From: an uncultured Prevotellaceae bacterium
Lineage (GTDB): Bacteria; Bacteroidota; Bacteroidia; Bacteroidales; Bacteroidaceae
Length of the DNA: 64,000 nt
Assembly (NCBI GenBank): GCA_900316585.1
Contig: ONDM01000009.1
Span: 62,001 to 126,000 of the forward strand
Direction of reading: 5' to 3'
The notes below the pieces were generated by a model. The model did not search any database, was not told the origin of the DNA, and was given only the letters and a program-made list of their open reading frames with translations. The first letter of the stretch is position 1, and the number at the start of each line of letters is the position of its first letter. Positions 37,613-48,248 of the stretch are shown in pieces. Made by a program: the position numbers and the translations under genes.

Positions 37613-38905
37613 ATGCTTAGAAAAGAAATAAGAGAACAAATTATCTCCTTGATTCATAAAGAGGTTGTGCCTGCTATTGGTTGTACGGAACCAATGGCAG
37701 TGGCTCTTTGTGTGGCAAAAGCTTCTGAGACTTTAGGACAGAAACCTGAACAGATAATAGTTAAGCTAAGTCCAAATATGCTGAAAAATGCCATGGGAGT
37801 AGGTATCCCTGGTACAGGTATGATTGGTTTGCCTATAGCAGTGGCTTTGGGAGCTTTAAATGGTAAAAGTGAGTATGGATTGGAAGTCTTGCGTGATATC
37901 ACCCCTGAAGCTGTTGAGGAAGGTAAGAAATATATGGCAGAGAACCGAATAGAGATAAGACTAAAGGATAAGGAAGTTGATAAGCTTTATATAGAGGTAA
38001 TTTGCTCTGCTCACGGTTCTACGGTCGTTGCTATTATAGCCGGTCGGCACGACCATCTAGTTTATCTAGTCAAGGATAACCAGATTCTGTTAGATGAACA
38101 GAATAAAATAAAGAGAGAGGAAGAAGAGTCTTCTATCGAATTGACACTTCATGATGTATATGATTTTGCAATGACCACTCCATTGGAAGAACTTCAGTTC
38201 ATTAATGAAGCCAGAAAAATGAATGAAAAGGCTAGTGAAGAGGCTCTGAAAGGTAATTATGGTCATAATCTGGGTAAGGTTCTGTCTAGGCCTTTAGGTA
38301 GAGGCATCATGGGTGAGAGTATGTTTTCTCATATGCTTTCTGCTACAAGCAGTGCTTGCGATGCCCGTATGGCTGGAGCTATGATTCCTGTCATGAGTAA
38401 TTCTGGTAGTGGAAATCAGGGAATAGCAGCCACCATGCCTATTGTCGTTTTTGCAGAAGAGAATCATAATACTGATGAAGAATTGACTCGCGCCTTGATA
38501 TTAAGTCACTTGACAGCAATTTATATCAAACAGAGTCTTGGCCGTCTAAGTGCTCTTTGTGGATGTGTAGTGGCATCTACTGGTTCTAGTTGTGGATTAA
38601 CATACCTAATGGGTGGAAATTTTGAGCAGATTTCCTATTCTGTGAAGAATATGATTGCAAATTTAGCGGGTATGGTATGTGACGGTGCAAAGCCGAGCTG
38701 TTCTTTAAAAGTTTCAAGTGGAGTTTCCACAGCAGTCTTGTCTGCTATGTTAGCAGTTCAGAATCAATATGTGACTTCTGCGGAAGGGTTGATCGAAGAT
38801 AATGTAGATAGTTGTATTCATAACTTAACTCGTCTTGCTTCAAAGGGTATGGATGAGACTGACCGATTGGTCTTGGATATTATGACACATAAAAAGAAAG
38901 GCTAA
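37613..38905 (+). CDS. cyuA: L-cysteine desulfidase family protein (CyuA / UPF0597)
   Basis: A 430-residue cytoplasmic enzyme of the serine dehydratase-alpha-like UPF0597 family. E. coli YhaM/CyuA degrades L-cysteine to pyruvate, ammonia and sulfide using a [4Fe-4S] cluster. The sequence shows AIGCTEPMAVAL at the N-terminus, GVGIPGTGM, the SNSGSGNQGI loop and several conserved cysteines (SSACDAR, LCGCVVASTGSSCG, GMVCDGAKPSC) suited to an Fe-S site. It starts 1 bp after dsbD, putting a cysteine-degrading enzyme in a thiol-redox operon. An L-serine or other beta-eliminating substrate remains possible. Confidence 0.85.
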   Translation: MLRKEIREQIISLIHKEVVPAIGCTEPMAVALCVAKASETLGQKPEQIIVKLSPNMLKNAMGVGIPGTGMIGLPIAVALGALNGKSEYGLEVLRDITPEAVEEGKKYMAENRIEIRLKDKEVDKLYIEVICSAHGSTVVAIIAGRHDHLVYLVKDNQILLDEQNKIKREEEESSIELTLHDVYDFAMTTPLEELQFINEARKMNEKASEEALKGNYGHNLGKVLSRPLGRGIMGESMFSHMLSATSSACDARMAGAMIPVMSNSGSGNQGIAATMPIVVFAEENHNTDEELTRALILSHLTAIYIKQSLGRLSALCGCVVASTGSSCGLTYLMGGNFEQISYSVKNMIANLAGMVCDGAKPSCSLKVSSGVSTAVLSAMLAVQNQYVTSAEGLIEDNVDSCIHNLTRLASKGMDETDRLVLDIMTHKKKG

Positions 38906-38910
38906 ATAAA

Positions 38911-38941
38911 AAGGGCTCGCAAATTTGCGAGCCCTTGCTTT
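38911..38941. terminator. Bidirectional terminator between cyuA and the GH3 gene
   Basis: A perfect 13-bp palindrome, AAGGGCTCGCAAA (38911-38923) with TTTGCGAGCCCTT (38924-38936). A short T-rich tract follows on the plus strand and TTTTT on the minus strand. Confidence 0.85.
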
Positions 38942-41308
38942 TTAATCTTCTCTATTAGGGGTCTCCCATTTCGTAGTAGTAGTGCAGTTAAAACTGATAG
39001 GGTCGCAATTGCCAATCTTAGCTTTAAACTCACCCTTTTCAAGAATCCATTTTTCATCATAACCTACGAATGCCAAATCACTGGCTTTCACCTTCAAGGT
39101 TACAGTCTTAGTTTCTCCTGGCAGGAGAGATACCTTGTCAAATGCACGTAGGCGTTTGTTGTCAGGAGTGATGGAAGCTACAACGTCAGAGATAAAGAGC
39201 AAGACAGGTTCTTTGCCTGCTACTTTACCTGTATTGGTTACATCTACAGTAAAGGTCAGTTCATCATTTACATTAAAGTCTTTCTTGTCAACTTTTAGAT
39301 TACTGTAGTTGTAAGTAGTATAGCTGATGCCATCGCCAAACTGATAAAGAACATCCATGACAGCATCATAGTTGTAGTTCCCATCCATTTGGCCCATGTT
39401 TTGGCATGGTTTGTAGTCATAGGTCTGGATAGCATCAATATGTCTAGAATAGGTAAATGGCATTTTTGCACTGAAATTTGCATCACCTGCTAACAGGTTG
39501 GCAAGGGCAATACCACCATAGTTACTAGGTAGAAAGGCATCGATTGTAGCCTTTGAAAGAGGTTCAATATCCTTGATGATACGAGGACGACCCTCATTCA
39601 ATACCATGACAATTGGCTTTCCAGTAGCAGCTAGGGCTTTTACTAAGTCTTGTTGATTCTTACTCAAGTTAAAATCGTCCAGGTTACCTGGTGTCTCTGC
39701 ATATGAATTCTCACCAATAACGGCAATGATTACATCTACATTCGCTGCAGCTTTTACAGCGCTTTCAATGTCAGGTTCGTTCTCACGCTCAAAGTTACCA
39801 TTGCCTTCCACATAAGTGACACCTTCAGCTAATGTCACGTTGTTCTTACCGAATTTATCGCATATTGCTTCATAGAAAGTCTTGTATTTGCCAATTGCTT
39901 TACAAGCTTCGTTGGCACGATCACCTTGCCAGCTGTAACTCCAACCTCCATTTTGGGCACGGTAGCTGTTACTGTTAGGACCAGTCACCAAAATTTTTGT
40001 ACCTTTCTTGAGAGGTAGGATGTTCTCTTCATTCTTTAAGAGAACGATACATTCTTCAGCCATAGCAATAGCTTCTTTTGCAAAATTATCACTTGCAAAT
40101 TTATTATATTTTTTAGCTAAGGTCTTGGTATCGATATCCCAAGTTGATTTGTCCATAAGGTTCAAGCGATATTTCAAACGGAGGATGCGGCGGACTGCAT
40201 CGTCTATACGGGACATCTTAACGCGACCTTCATTAACCAGTTCCTTCAAAAGGTCGCAAAAGTCTACGCTGTATGGGTCCATTGACATGTCAATACCTGC
40301 ATTGATTGCTATTTCTATGGCTTCTTTCTTGTCGGCAGCAATGTGGTCACGGACATAAAGATTGTTGATGTCTGCCCAGTCGGTTACAATCATTCCATCC
40401 CAGTTCAAGCCAACCTTGAACCAGTCTGTAAGCATTTCTTTGTTTGCATGGAAAGGCATACCATTGTTCACACTTGAATTGACCATGATGGAGAGTGCTC
40501 CTGCCTTAGCGCAATTCTTAAATGGCTCAAAATATTTTTCCTTAAGTTCACGATTAGTAATACTTGACGGTGTACGGTCTTTTCCATTGGTAGGTACACC
40601 ATAAGCCATATAGTGTTTCAGGCATGCAGCAGTGTGGTACATGTCAATATGATTTGGATCGTCACCTTGGAAACCCTTGACTGACTGGATGGCCATCTCA
40701 GAGTTTAGGTAGGCATCTTCTCCAAAGCTTTCCCACATACGGCTCCAAAGAGGCTGTCGGCCAAGGTCCATAACTGGAGCATATATCCATGGAATCAGAC
40801 AAGCACGGCTTTCATATGCTGAGATTTCTGATATGCGATGGGGAATACTGCGGTTGAAAGAAGCTGCTTGGTTGATTTCTTGTGGGAAGAGGGTTCCTCC
40901 ATAGGTGTAGGTGGTTCCATGCATTTGGTCAACACCATATATCTGTGGAATACCAGTTTCATCCATAGACTCTTGATTCAGCTTGCGTATGCCTGTTGCC
41001 CAGCTTTCAGGTGTTTGAGCCATACTTAATGGCACATTCAGGATAGAGCCTACTTTATACTGACGAAGAACCTTCTTTAAATTCTCTTCACTTAGATTCC
41101 ACTTGCTTCTGTCGCTGAAGTCTGTAATGGCATCTACAGTGATTTCACACATTTGTCCGATTTTCTCATCCAATGACATTTTAGCTAAGGTAGCTTCTAC
41201 TTTTGCTTCAATTTCGGCATTGTAAGGAATGGCAGGCTTTACTTGTGCCTGAATTGTTGCTGTTGTTCCCATACAACATCCAATTACTATTGTTCGTAAA
41301 TATTTCAT
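38942..41308 (-). CDS. bglX: Beta-glucosidase, GH3 family (BglX-like)
   Basis: A 788-residue exported glycosidase with a signal peptide (about residues 1-21, ending TIQA). The GH3 N-terminal TIM barrel contains YGVDQMHG, the KHYMAYG segment and the nucleophile Asp in [11 protein letters not shown]. The alpha/beta sandwich domain carries [11 protein letters not shown] and [16 protein letters not shown] fibronectin type III-like domain ends the protein (after about 680). It should release glucose from beta-glucosides in the periplasm. It lies 22 bp after dgt on the same strand, so is probably co-transcribed with it. Confidence 0.92.
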   Translation of the reverse strand: MKYLRTIVIGCCMGTTATIQAQVKPAIPYNAEIEAKVEATLAKMSLDEKIGQMCEITVDAITDFSDRSKWNLSEENLKKVLRQYKVGSILNVPLSMAQTPESWATGIRKLNQESMDETGIPQIYGVDQMHGTTYTYGGTLFPQEINQAASFNRSIPHRISEISAYESRACLIPWIYAPVMDLGRQPLWSRMWESFGEDAYLNSEMAIQSVKGFQGDDPNHIDMYHTAACLKHYMAYGVPTNGKDRTPSSITNRELKEKYFEPFKNCAKAGALSIMVNSSVNNGMPFHANKEMLTDWFKVGLNWDGMIVTDWADINNLYVRDHIAADKKEAIEIAINAGIDMSMDPYSVDFCDLLKELVNEGRVKMSRIDDAVRRILRLKYRLNLMDKSTWDIDTKTLAKKYNKFASDNFAKEAIAMAEECIVLLKNEENILPLKKGTKILVTGPNSNSYRAQNGGWSYSWQGDRANEACKAIGKYKTFYEAICDKFGKNNVTLAEGVTYVEGNGNFERENEPDIESAVKAAANVDVIIAVIGENSYAETPGNLDDFNLSKNQQDLVKALAATGKPIVMVLNEGRPRIIKDIEPLSKATIDAFLPSNYGGIALANLLAGDANFSAKMPFTYSRHIDAIQTYDYKPCQNMGQMDGNYNYDAVMDVLYQFGDGISYTTYNYSNLKVDKKDFNVNDELTFTVDVTNTGKVAGKEPVLLFISDVVASITPDNKRLRAFDKVSLLPGETKTVTLKVKASDLAFVGYDEKWILEKGEFKAKIGNCDPISFNCTTTTKWETPNRED

Positions 41309-41330
41309 ATTGTTATTTATGATAAAAGAT

Positions 41331-42671
41331 TTATACTATAGGAAGTGAGTTTCCATTAATTTTATGGTAAAGGTCTAAGGCGAAGACGTCAGTCATTCCT
41401 GATATATAATCTAATACTGCCATGATTTTACCATAAGATGTATCAGCATTGATTTCGTATTGTTGACTTACTCGTTTTATCAGTAATTGTGAATAGGCTT
41501 TATTTGGATTCATAACAGCATCAGTAAAGAGTTCAATGAGTGTGCTGATTACCTTGAAACCGGCCAGTTCAATGTCTATTACATCTTTAGCAGAATAAAT
41601 ATCTTTGAATGATTTTTCCATACATAGCTGATAGGCTTTACGTGGGGTTTCATTAATGTGCTGAATGAGGCTTCCTTTAAATGTACCATTTAAAATTGCT
41701 TCTTCATTAGCTATGAAAGTCTTTACACACTCATGGATTAAACAACCAATGACACATGAACGTAAATATACGATTTGTTCGTTGATGTCAGTTACGAAAC
41801 TGCAAGTCTCCAAAATGTGATTTTTCCTGTTTTCATCGAAAAATCCCATCATTAATTGTTTGGTTTCCTCTGTGTTGATTAATTTCAATTTATGGGCGTC
41901 TTCCAAGTCCATGATTTCATAACATATATCATCTGCTGCTTCCACAAGATAGACCAAAGGATGACGGGCAAATCTTAGTGGTTCACCAGGATAGCTTAAT
42001 TGCAGAATTCCTAATTCTTGTGCTATTTTGAGATAGTCTTCTTTTTCGCTTTGGAAAAAACCGAATTTCTGTTTCTTTCCGGAAAGACTTGATTCAAAAG
42101 GGTATTTGACTATACTGGCTAAAGTGGAATAGGTCATGACAAATCCACCAGGTCTTCGTCCTACAAACTGGTGGGTAAGTAGACGGAAAGCGTTGGCATT
42201 GCCCTCATAGTGTGTAACATCCTCCCATTCTGCAGGTGAGAGCTGATTTTTTAGTATTAACCCGTCTCGTTCTGAAAAATAGGTGCCAATGGCTGTTTCA
42301 CCTGAATGACCAAATGGTGGGTTGCCCATATCATGTGCTAAACAGGCAGCAGCGACAATTGCCCCAATTTCGGAAAGGTGAGTATTGGCTAATTCTGGGT
42401 GTATTTCAATGAGTTTGTGAGCGACTTCAGAACCGAGAGAACGTCCTACACTAGCCACTTCTATGCTGTGTGTAAGCCTATTGTGTACAAATATACTGCC
42501 TGGCAGAGGGAAGACCTGTGTCTTGTTTTGGAGTCTGCGAAAAGGTGCAGAAAAAACTAACCGATCGTAATCTCTTTGAAATTCACTTCGGTCGTCTTTT
42601 CGGGAGCTATGTAACAATTCTTGCCCCAATCTTTTCGTAGATAGTAATTTTTCCCAGTTCATTTTGGCCAT
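41331..42671 (-). CDS. dgt: Deoxyguanosinetriphosphate triphosphohydrolase
   Basis: HD-domain enzyme that hydrolyses dGTP (and in related proteins other dNTPs) to the nucleoside and tripolyphosphate. The 446-residue protein has the metal-binding motifs [31 protein letters not shown] and [16 protein letters not shown]. The N-terminal [18 protein letters not shown] block is characteristic of dGTPases. The start could be MAKMNW or the second Met three codons on. A -7 box (TATTTTTG on the minus strand at 42694-42701) lies 23 bp upstream. It is divergent from dut, so two dNTP-pool enzymes share an intergenic region. Confidence 0.94.
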   Translation of the reverse strand: MAKMNWEKLLSTKRLGQELLHSSRKDDRSEFQRDYDRLVFSAPFRRLQNKTQVFPLPGSIFVHNRLTHSIEVASVGRSLGSEVAHKLIEIHPELANTHLSEIGAIVAAACLAHDMGNPPFGHSGETAIGTYFSERDGLILKNQLSPAEWEDVTHYEGNANAFRLLTHQFVGRRPGGFVMTYSTLASIVKYPFESSLSGKKQKFGFFQSEKEDYLKIAQELGILQLSYPGEPLRFARHPLVYLVEAADDICYEIMDLEDAHKLKLINTEETKQLMMGFFDENRKNHILETCSFVTDINEQIVYLRSCVIGCLIHECVKTFIANEEAILNGTFKGSLIQHINETPRKAYQLCMEKSFKDIYSAKDVIDIELAGFKVISTLIELFTDAVMNPNKAYSQLLIKRVSQQYEINADTSYGKIMAVLDYISGMTDVFALDLYHKINGNSLPIV

Positions 42672-42693
42672 CTGCCGAATCGTTTAATTATTG

Positions 42694-42701
42694 CAAAAAT
42701 A
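42694..42701 (-). promoter_or_regulatory. -7 promoter box of dgt
   Basis: Minus-strand TATTTTTG, 22 bp upstream of the dgt start. No matching -33 element is seen. Confidence 0.45.
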
Positions 42702-42765
42702 CATGGAAAATCTTAACTATGGGTTGTTTTCTCTAGAAAAAGTGGAAAAAATGATGGATTTTATA

Positions 42766-42773
42766 TAAATTTG
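42766..42773 (+). promoter_or_regulatory. -7 promoter box of the dut operon
   Basis: TAAATTTG fits TAnnTTTG and lies 29 bp before the dut ATG at 42803. No TTTG is at the -33 position. Confidence 0.5.
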
Positions 42774-42802
42774 CATATCGAATATCAGTGTATATAATAG
42801 AC

Positions 42803-43237
42803 ATGAACGTACAAATTATTAATAGGGGACATCAGCCCCTTCCGTATTACGCTACAGAAAAGTCTGCAGGTATGGACATTCGTGCTAACTTGGATCATCC
42901 TATAGTTCTTAAACCTATGCAGCGTTGTCTGGTTCCTACAGGTTTGTTTATAGCTTTGCCCGATGGATATGAGGCTCAGATTCGCCCTCGTAGTGGTTTG
43001 GCGTTGAAAAAGGGTGTGACAGTCTTGAATACTCCTGGAACAATCGATGCTGATTATCGTGGTGAGATTGGTATTATTTTGATTAATTTGTCGCAGGAAG
43101 ATTTCGTTATTGAAGATGGTGAGCGTATAGCTCAAATGATTATTGCTCGTTATGAGCAGGCCCAGTGGATCCCAGTTGATGTGTTGGATGAAACAGAGCG
43201 TGGTGCAGGTGGATTTGGACATTCTGGTGTAAAATGA
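42803..43237 (+). CDS. dut: Deoxyuridine 5'-triphosphate nucleotidohydrolase
   Basis: Homotrimeric dUTPase that hydrolyses dUTP to dUMP, keeping uracil out of DNA and supplying dTMP synthesis. I chose the ATG at 42803 (MNVQIINRG), 144 residues; an in-frame GTG at 42788 would add five. All five dUTPase motifs are visible: [37 protein letters not shown] and the C-terminal [10 protein letters not shown]. It overlaps the TPR gene by 4 bp (ATGA), starting a long plus-strand operon. Confidence 0.96.
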   Translation: MNVQIINRGHQPLPYYATEKSAGMDIRANLDHPIVLKPMQRCLVPTGLFIALPDGYEAQIRPRSGLALKKGVTVLNTPGTIDADYRGEIGIILINLSQEDFVIEDGERIAQMIIARYEQAQWIPVDVLDETERGAGGFGHSGVK

Positions 43238-44955
43238 GCATGAAATTTATCAGGATATTTATACTTTGCCTTGTTTGCTTGTCTACATCAGGCCTCTCTT
43301 TTGGTGATGAATTGCCAAAAGCCGCTCAGCGACGGTTTGACTATTTTTATCTAGAGGCAGTTCGTATGCGTAATTTGGGAAAGTATGCTGATGCTTATGA
43401 ATTATATAAGCACGCTCTATTGATTAATCCTGATGCACCTGAGGCTTTGTTTGATATGGCAAGTTTTTGTAATTATTTGGGTTCAAAGGAAGAGACTCAG
43501 CATTATTATGAAAAAGCTGCTGAATTAGCGCCACAAAATTCTTGGTATCAACAAGTATTAGGGAACTTTTATTACCGGAACAATCAAATCGATAAAGCCA
43601 TTGCCGTTTATGAGAAAATGGCTGAGAATTCTCAGGAAAAATCAGAGATTTTATATGAATTATTGTCACTCTATACGCAAAAGCAGGATTATGAAAAATG
43701 TATTTGGGCTTTGAATAAATTGGAAAGTCTGGATGGAAAGAGTGAGCAAATCAGTATGGAGAAATACCGCATATTCCTCAAACTGGAGGATAAGGATCGG
43801 GCATTTAAAGAAATTGAAGCTTTAGCTGATGAATATCCTAATGATTACCGTTACAAAGTTATGTTGGGTGATCTTTATTTGGATAACAATCAACCACAAA
43901 GAGCTCTAGGAATTTATCAGGGTGTCTTGGAGGTGGAGCCACAAAATGTTCTGGCCCAACTATCCATGGTCTCTTATCTAGAAAAGCAAAATGAAAAGGA
44001 AGAAGCTACACAGGCATTGGAGTCGTTAGTTTTGAATCCTTCATTGGATGATGCCACGAGAACTTCTGTAATGCGCAAGATTATTTATAATAGTGAAGAG
44101 GCAAAAGAGGACAGCACTCATATTTTGAATCTTTTCGGGCAGATTTTGGAGATGCCTCAGGGGAGTGCAGACATGGCCATGCTTTGTACGCAGTATAAGG
44201 TAATGAAGAAAATGTCTAAAGAAGAAATCACTACATCATTACGTCAGGTGGTAAAATTGGATCCAAGCAATGCCGGAGCACGTCTTCAGCTGATGCAATA
44301 TGCATTTGAAAGGGAAGACTTCAATGATGCCATTCAACTTTGTCAGGAGGCCATTGAATATACCCCTGAAGTTGTGGCGTTCTATTATTATCAAGGCTTG
44401 TCTTATTTCCAAAGTGATCGAAATGATGAAGCTTTAGAAGTATTCAAACGTAGTATGCAATACATAAACTCTGAAACGGATGCGGAATTGGCTTCCAATA
44501 TATATGGAGCGATGGGTGATATCTATCATGAGAAGAAGATGAACAAGGAGGCATATGAGTCTTATGATTCTGCGTTGGTATTTAAGCCAGACAATGTTTT
44601 GGTGCTTAATAATTATGCTTATTATTTAGCTTTAGAAAAAAAAGATTTGGAGAAGGCAGAGGCTATGAGTTTCAGGACAATCAAGGCTGACCCTAAATCG
44701 TATAATGAACTTGATACGTATGCTTGGATTTTGTTCCTAGAGAAAAAATATACTGAGGCTAGAATCTATATAGAGCAGTCGTTAAAGAATGGTGGTGAAT
44801 CTCATTCTGGGATTGTGGAACATGCAGGAGATATCTTCTTCGTCAATGGCGATTTGAATAAAGCTATGAAATATTGGCAAAAAGCCGATGAAATGGGCGC
44901 TGATTCCAAGACTTTGAAGAAGAAAATTAAACAGAAAAAATATATCGAGGAGTAA
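43234..44955 (+). CDS. Exported tetratricopeptide-repeat protein
   Basis: A 573-residue protein with a signal peptide (about residues 1-24, ending SFGDE). At least a dozen TPR-like helical pairs follow, with recurrent A-x-x-x-Y-x-x-A-L and NPxAPEAL spacing. It is probably periplasmic or anchored to the outer membrane. It overlaps dut by 4 bp and the downstream DUF4292 lipoprotein gene by 1 bp. A TPR scaffold next to a lipoprotein and an EnvC-like protein suggests an envelope assembly role, but no specific function is known to me. Confidence 0.85.
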   Translation: MSMKFIRIFILCLVCLSTSGLSFGDELPKAAQRRFDYFYLEAVRMRNLGKYADAYELYKHALLINPDAPEALFDMASFCNYLGSKEETQHYYEKAAELAPQNSWYQQVLGNFYYRNNQIDKAIAVYEKMAENSQEKSEILYELLSLYTQKQDYEKCIWALNKLESLDGKSEQISMEKYRIFLKLEDKDRAFKEIEALADEYPNDYRYKVMLGDLYLDNNQPQRALGIYQGVLEVEPQNVLAQLSMVSYLEKQNEKEEATQALESLVLNPSLDDATRTSVMRKIIYNSEEAKEDSTHILNLFGQILEMPQGSADMAMLCTQYKVMKKMSKEEITTSLRQVVKLDPSNAGARLQLMQYAFEREDFNDAIQLCQEAIEYTPEVVAFYYYQGLSYFQSDRNDEALEVFKRSMQYINSETDAELASNIYGAMGDIYHEKKMNKEAYESYDSALVFKPDNVLVLNNYAYYLALEKKDLEKAEAMSFRTIKADPKSYNELDTYAWILFLEKKYTEARIYIEQSLKNGGESHSGIVEHAGDIFFVNGDLNKAMKYWQKADEMGADSKTLKKKIKQKKYIEE

Positions 44956-45764
44956 TGTGCAAGATATTGAGATTTCTTTTAATGGTTTTGCCCATTTTGC
45001 TGAGTGCTTGTGGTACATCCAAGAAAGTAGTTAATGGCAAATTGGATGCCAAATTGCTGACGGCGGAACAAGTAGTTGCAGCTGTGGAGAAGAATGTAAT
45101 TTCAGATGAATGTCTGACAGCTAAGATGAACTTCCGGTTCAAGAGTGGATCTCAGAATTTGTCTGTTGGAGGCAACCTGAAGATGAAAAGAAATGATGTG
45201 ATTCAATTATCACTTGTAGCTTTGGGCCTAATGGAGGCAGTCCGAATTGAATTCACACCGGAAGATGCGTTAGTTATAGATCGCATTAATAAACGCTATA
45301 TCAAGGCTGCCTATAGTGAGTTCCATTTCTTCAAGGAAGCTGGAATTGATTTTTCATTTCTTGAGTCTCTTTTTAGAAATGAAATATTTTTGCCAACAGG
45401 GCAGAGTGGATTATCCTTGGAGTATACTACAAGTGGGAATGCCACAGTTGTTTGCCAGAACTCTAGTCTTAAGTTCAAGTTCCTGACGTCATTGGCAACT
45501 TCTTTGGTACAGCAGACACAGATATCGTCTGCTAAAGGTGGCAGTGCTGAATTTGACTGGTCTTATGCGGACTTTTCTTCATATAATGGTAAAAGTTTTC
45601 CGTTGTCCCATAAGATTAATTTAGTTGGAATGGGAAGAGATGCTGAGGTCCAGATACAATTGAGGAACCTGTCTAATGAATCTGGTTGGGAAACTCGGAC
45701 AAAAGTAAGGAGTTCCTATCAGGAAATGAAGGCAGAAGACTTTTTGAGAATGTTGCATCTTTAA
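44955..45764 (+). CDS. DUF4292 family lipoprotein
   Basis: A 269-residue lipoprotein with a lipobox (LSAC, Cys at about residue 19). The mature part is predominantly beta strands, with VGGNLKMKRNDVIQLSL and the AVRIEFTPEDALVID segment. DUF4292 belongs, as far as I recall, to the LolA/LolB-like fold group, so binding a lipid or lipoprotein acyl chain is possible. It lies between the TPR gene and the EnvC-like gene, spaced by 1 bp overlap and 8 bp. Localisation to the outer membrane is inferred. Confidence 0.85.
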   Translation: MCKILRFLLMVLPILLSACGTSKKVVNGKLDAKLLTAEQVVAAVEKNVISDECLTAKMNFRFKSGSQNLSVGGNLKMKRNDVIQLSLVALGLMEAVRIEFTPEDALVIDRINKRYIKAAYSEFHFFKEAGIDFSFLESLFRNEIFLPTGQSGLSLEYTTSGNATVVCQNSSLKFKFLTSLATSLVQQTQISSAKGGSAEFDWSYADFSSYNGKSFPLSHKINLVGMGRDAEVQIQLRNLSNESGWETRTKVRSSYQEMKAEDFLRMLHL

Positions 45765-45772
45765 TACATATT

Positions 45773-47161
45773 ATGAAACATTGTATACTGATATTATCCT
45801 TTTTCTGTTGCTTGGTCTTGAGCGTTTCAGGTCAGACCAATAAGAAGATACGGAATCTTAAGGCTCAGCGATCTGAATTGCAAAAGCAGATTACAGAGTC
45901 AGAGAAGGTGCTCCGTACTATGAAGAAAGATGTGAAAAGTCAGTTGAGTGATTTGGCAGTTTTGAATAGTCAGATAAACAATCAGCAGAAATACGTGACT
46001 GCTATAGAAGAGGATATTAAGGCTTTAGATAAAGAAATTTTGCTGGTTGAGACAGAGTTGGATACCTTAGAAGCAAACTTGAACAGCATGAAAGAAAAGT
46101 ATCTTAAGTCAGTTCAGTATGCGTATAAGGAAAATCATACCATTCAGGATAAACTCATGTTCATATTTTCTGCTGAGACAATCTCCCAGATGTTTCGTAG
46201 ATTGCGTTATGTTAGGGAATATACTACATACCTGAGAGTACAGGGTGAGCAAGTAAAGGAACAGCAGAAAGAAGTGCAGCAGAAAAAAGCAGACCTCTTG
46301 GCTGCAAAAGGTGAAAAATCTAGTTTGTTGAGACAAAGCGAGCAGGAACGTAAGAAACTGGAAGGCAAGAAAGAAGAACAGCGACAATTGCTATATAACC
46401 TTCAGAAGAAGCAAAAGGACGTCCAAAAGGAAATATCGCAGAAACAGAAACAAAGTCAGCGTCTGAATGAACAGATAGACCGTTTGGTGGAGCAGGAGAT
46501 TGCAGCAGCCAAGAAACGTGAGGAGGAAAGACGCAGGAAAGAGATGGAACGTCTTGAGGCAGAGCGTAAGCGTAAGGCTGAATTGGCCAAGAAAGCAGAG
46601 AATGAATTGGCTGGCAGGAAGGAAAGTGGAAGCTCCGATAAGTCTTCCTCATCTAAGACTACGACTTCTTCCAGCAATTCAAATACAGCTAGTGCTAAGG
46701 CAGAACGTATGGGGACATACAAGGTTGATAGTGAGGATCGTCTTGTCTCTGGTGGATTTGAAAGGAATAAAGGGTTGCTGCCAGTTCCAATAACTGGTCC
46801 TTATATGATTGTTGGCCATTATGGCGTTCATGATGTAGCAGGGTTGAAAAATGTAAAGTTGGATAATAAAGGCATTGATATCAAAGGCCAATCTGGAGCA
46901 AGTGCCCGATCTATTTTCCAGGGTGAAGTGTCTAGCGTATTCTCTTATGGAGGTATGCGAGGTGTATTGATTCGTCATGGCAGTTATATATCTGTTTATT
47001 GTAACCTCTCTTCTGTAAATGTTCGTGCTGGGCAGAAAGTGAAGGCGCGTGATGTCATTGGAAAAATAGCTCGTAATGAAGAAGGCGATCATATCCTTCA
47101 GTTTCAATTGCGTAGAGAAACTAGAAAACTTAATCCAGAACAATGGTTAAGCAGGCGTTGA
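45773..47161 (+). CDS. EnvC-like coiled-coil protein with degenerate LytM (M23) domain
   Basis: A 462-residue exported protein. The ATG at 45773 (MKHCILILSF) begins a signal peptide ending VSGQ; the longer open frame overlaps the preceding gene and is not needed. Residues about 22-290 are a long charged coiled coil. Residues about 345-462 form a LytM-like domain with NKGIDIKG and ILQFQLR in the places where active M23 peptidases have H-x-G-x-D and H-x-H. The zinc ligands are therefore missing, as in E. coli EnvC, which activates amidases rather than cutting itself. It ends in a TGATG overlap with the M20 gene. Confidence 0.88.
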   Translation: MKHCILILSFFCCLVLSVSGQTNKKIRNLKAQRSELQKQITESEKVLRTMKKDVKSQLSDLAVLNSQINNQQKYVTAIEEDIKALDKEILLVETELDTLEANLNSMKEKYLKSVQYAYKENHTIQDKLMFIFSAETISQMFRRLRYVREYTTYLRVQGEQVKEQQKEVQQKKADLLAAKGEKSSLLRQSEQERKKLEGKKEEQRQLLYNLQKKQKDVQKEISQKQKQSQRLNEQIDRLVEQEIAAAKKREEERRRKEMERLEAERKRKAELAKKAENELAGRKESGSSDKSSSSKTTTSSSNSNTASAKAERMGTYKVDSEDRLVSGGFERNKGLLPVPITGPYMIVGHYGVHDVAGLKNVKLDNKGIDIKGQSGASARSIFQGEVSSVFSYGGMRGVLIRHGSYISVYCNLSSVNVRAGQKVKARDVIGKIARNEEGDHILQFQLRRETRKLNPEQWLSRR

Positions 47162-48231
47162 TGGATAATATAGATAAGAAGACAAAAGATGCAGTCTATT
47201 TGTTGACTCGGATGATAGAGATTCCTTCATTCAGCCGAGAAGAGAGTGCTGTGGCTGATTTGGTTTTTGATACTCTTCAAAAAGATGGGCTAGAGCCTAA
47301 GCGTCGTGGCAATAATGTCTGGTGTGTGGATCCCCATTATGATGCCCAGAAGCCCACAATCCTTTTCGATGCTCATTTGGATACGGTCAAACCTGTTTCT
47401 GGTTGGACAAGGGAACCGTTCAGAGCCACTGTGGAAGGGGATTGTATCTTTGGTTTGGGAAGTAATGATGATGGTGCCAGTGTCGTATCTTTGATGCAAG
47501 TCTACAAGACCTTGATAGATACATGTCAGTCTTATAATTTAGTTTACTCCGCTTCTTGTGAAGAGGAAGTTTCAGGAAAGGATGGTCTGGAAAGTGTACT
47601 TCCATTATTCCCACCTATTCATGTAGGTTTGGTAGGTGAACCGACTGAAATGCAACCGGCCATTGCCGAAAAGGGATTGATGGTGCTAGATGTTATAGCT
47701 CATGGAAGAGCAGGGCATGCAGCTCGTGATGAAGGTGATAATGCCATTTATAGGGCCTTGGAAGATATTAGTTGGATAAGGGATTACTGTTTTAGCCAGG
47801 TTTCTCCTTTGCTTGGGTCCGTAAAAATGACAGTGACGGAAGTTCATGCTGGCACTCAGCATAATGTCATTCCAGATCAGTGCTCTTTTGTTGTGGATGT
47901 CCGAAGTAATGAGTTTTACTCAAATAAGGATTTGTACGATTATATATGTCTGCATGTTAGCAGTGAGGTTAAGGCACGTTCATTTAGATTGAATTCATCA
48001 TGCATAGATATGGGACACCCTTTGGTTTTGAAAGCCATGGAGATTGGGCGTGTCCCATTTGGCTCTCCTACTTTGTCAAATCAGGCCTTGTTGCCATTCC
48101 CGTCAATGAAGATGGGGCCAGGTTGCTCTTCCCGTTCACACACGGCAGATGAGTATGTTAGGATTTCTGAAATTGACCAAGCCATCAGATTGTATTTAGA
48201 ATTATTGGATGGCTTAAAATTAGAAAAATAA
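47161..48231 (+). CDS. argE: M20 metallopeptidase, probable N-acyl-citrulline/ornithine deacylase
   Basis: A 356-residue dizinc hydrolase. Its start overlaps the EnvC-like stop by one base (TGATG); an ATG 18 bp upstream is inside that gene. Metal and catalytic residues are visible in LFDAHLDTV, GSNDDGASV, CEEEVSGKDG, GEPTEM and SHTADEYV. Close relatives in Bacteroides work in arginine synthesis on N-succinylated intermediates (N-succinyl-citrulline) rather than N-acetylornithine. The arg operon in this window lacks a deacylase, which supports this job, but a peptidase or DapE-like role cannot be excluded. Confidence 0.82.
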   Translation: MDNIDKKTKDAVYLLTRMIEIPSFSREESAVADLVFDTLQKDGLEPKRRGNNVWCVDPHYDAQKPTILFDAHLDTVKPVSGWTREPFRATVEGDCIFGLGSNDDGASVVSLMQVYKTLIDTCQSYNLVYSASCEEEVSGKDGLESVLPLFPPIHVGLVGEPTEMQPAIAEKGLMVLDVIAHGRAGHAARDEGDNAIYRALEDISWIRDYCFSQVSPLLGSVKMTVTEVHAGTQHNVIPDQCSFVVDVRSNEFYSNKDLYDYICLHVSSEVKARSFRLNSSCIDMGHPLVLKAMEIGRVPFGSPTLSNQALLPFPSMKMGPGCSSRSHTADEYVRISEIDQAIRLYLELLDGLKLEK

Positions 48232-48248
48232 CTTAAACTACTATAATA

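Noticed and set aside
45686..45772. Longer N-terminus for the EnvC-like protein
   Set aside because: It overlaps the DUF4292 gene and would bury the signal peptide that starts at 45773.
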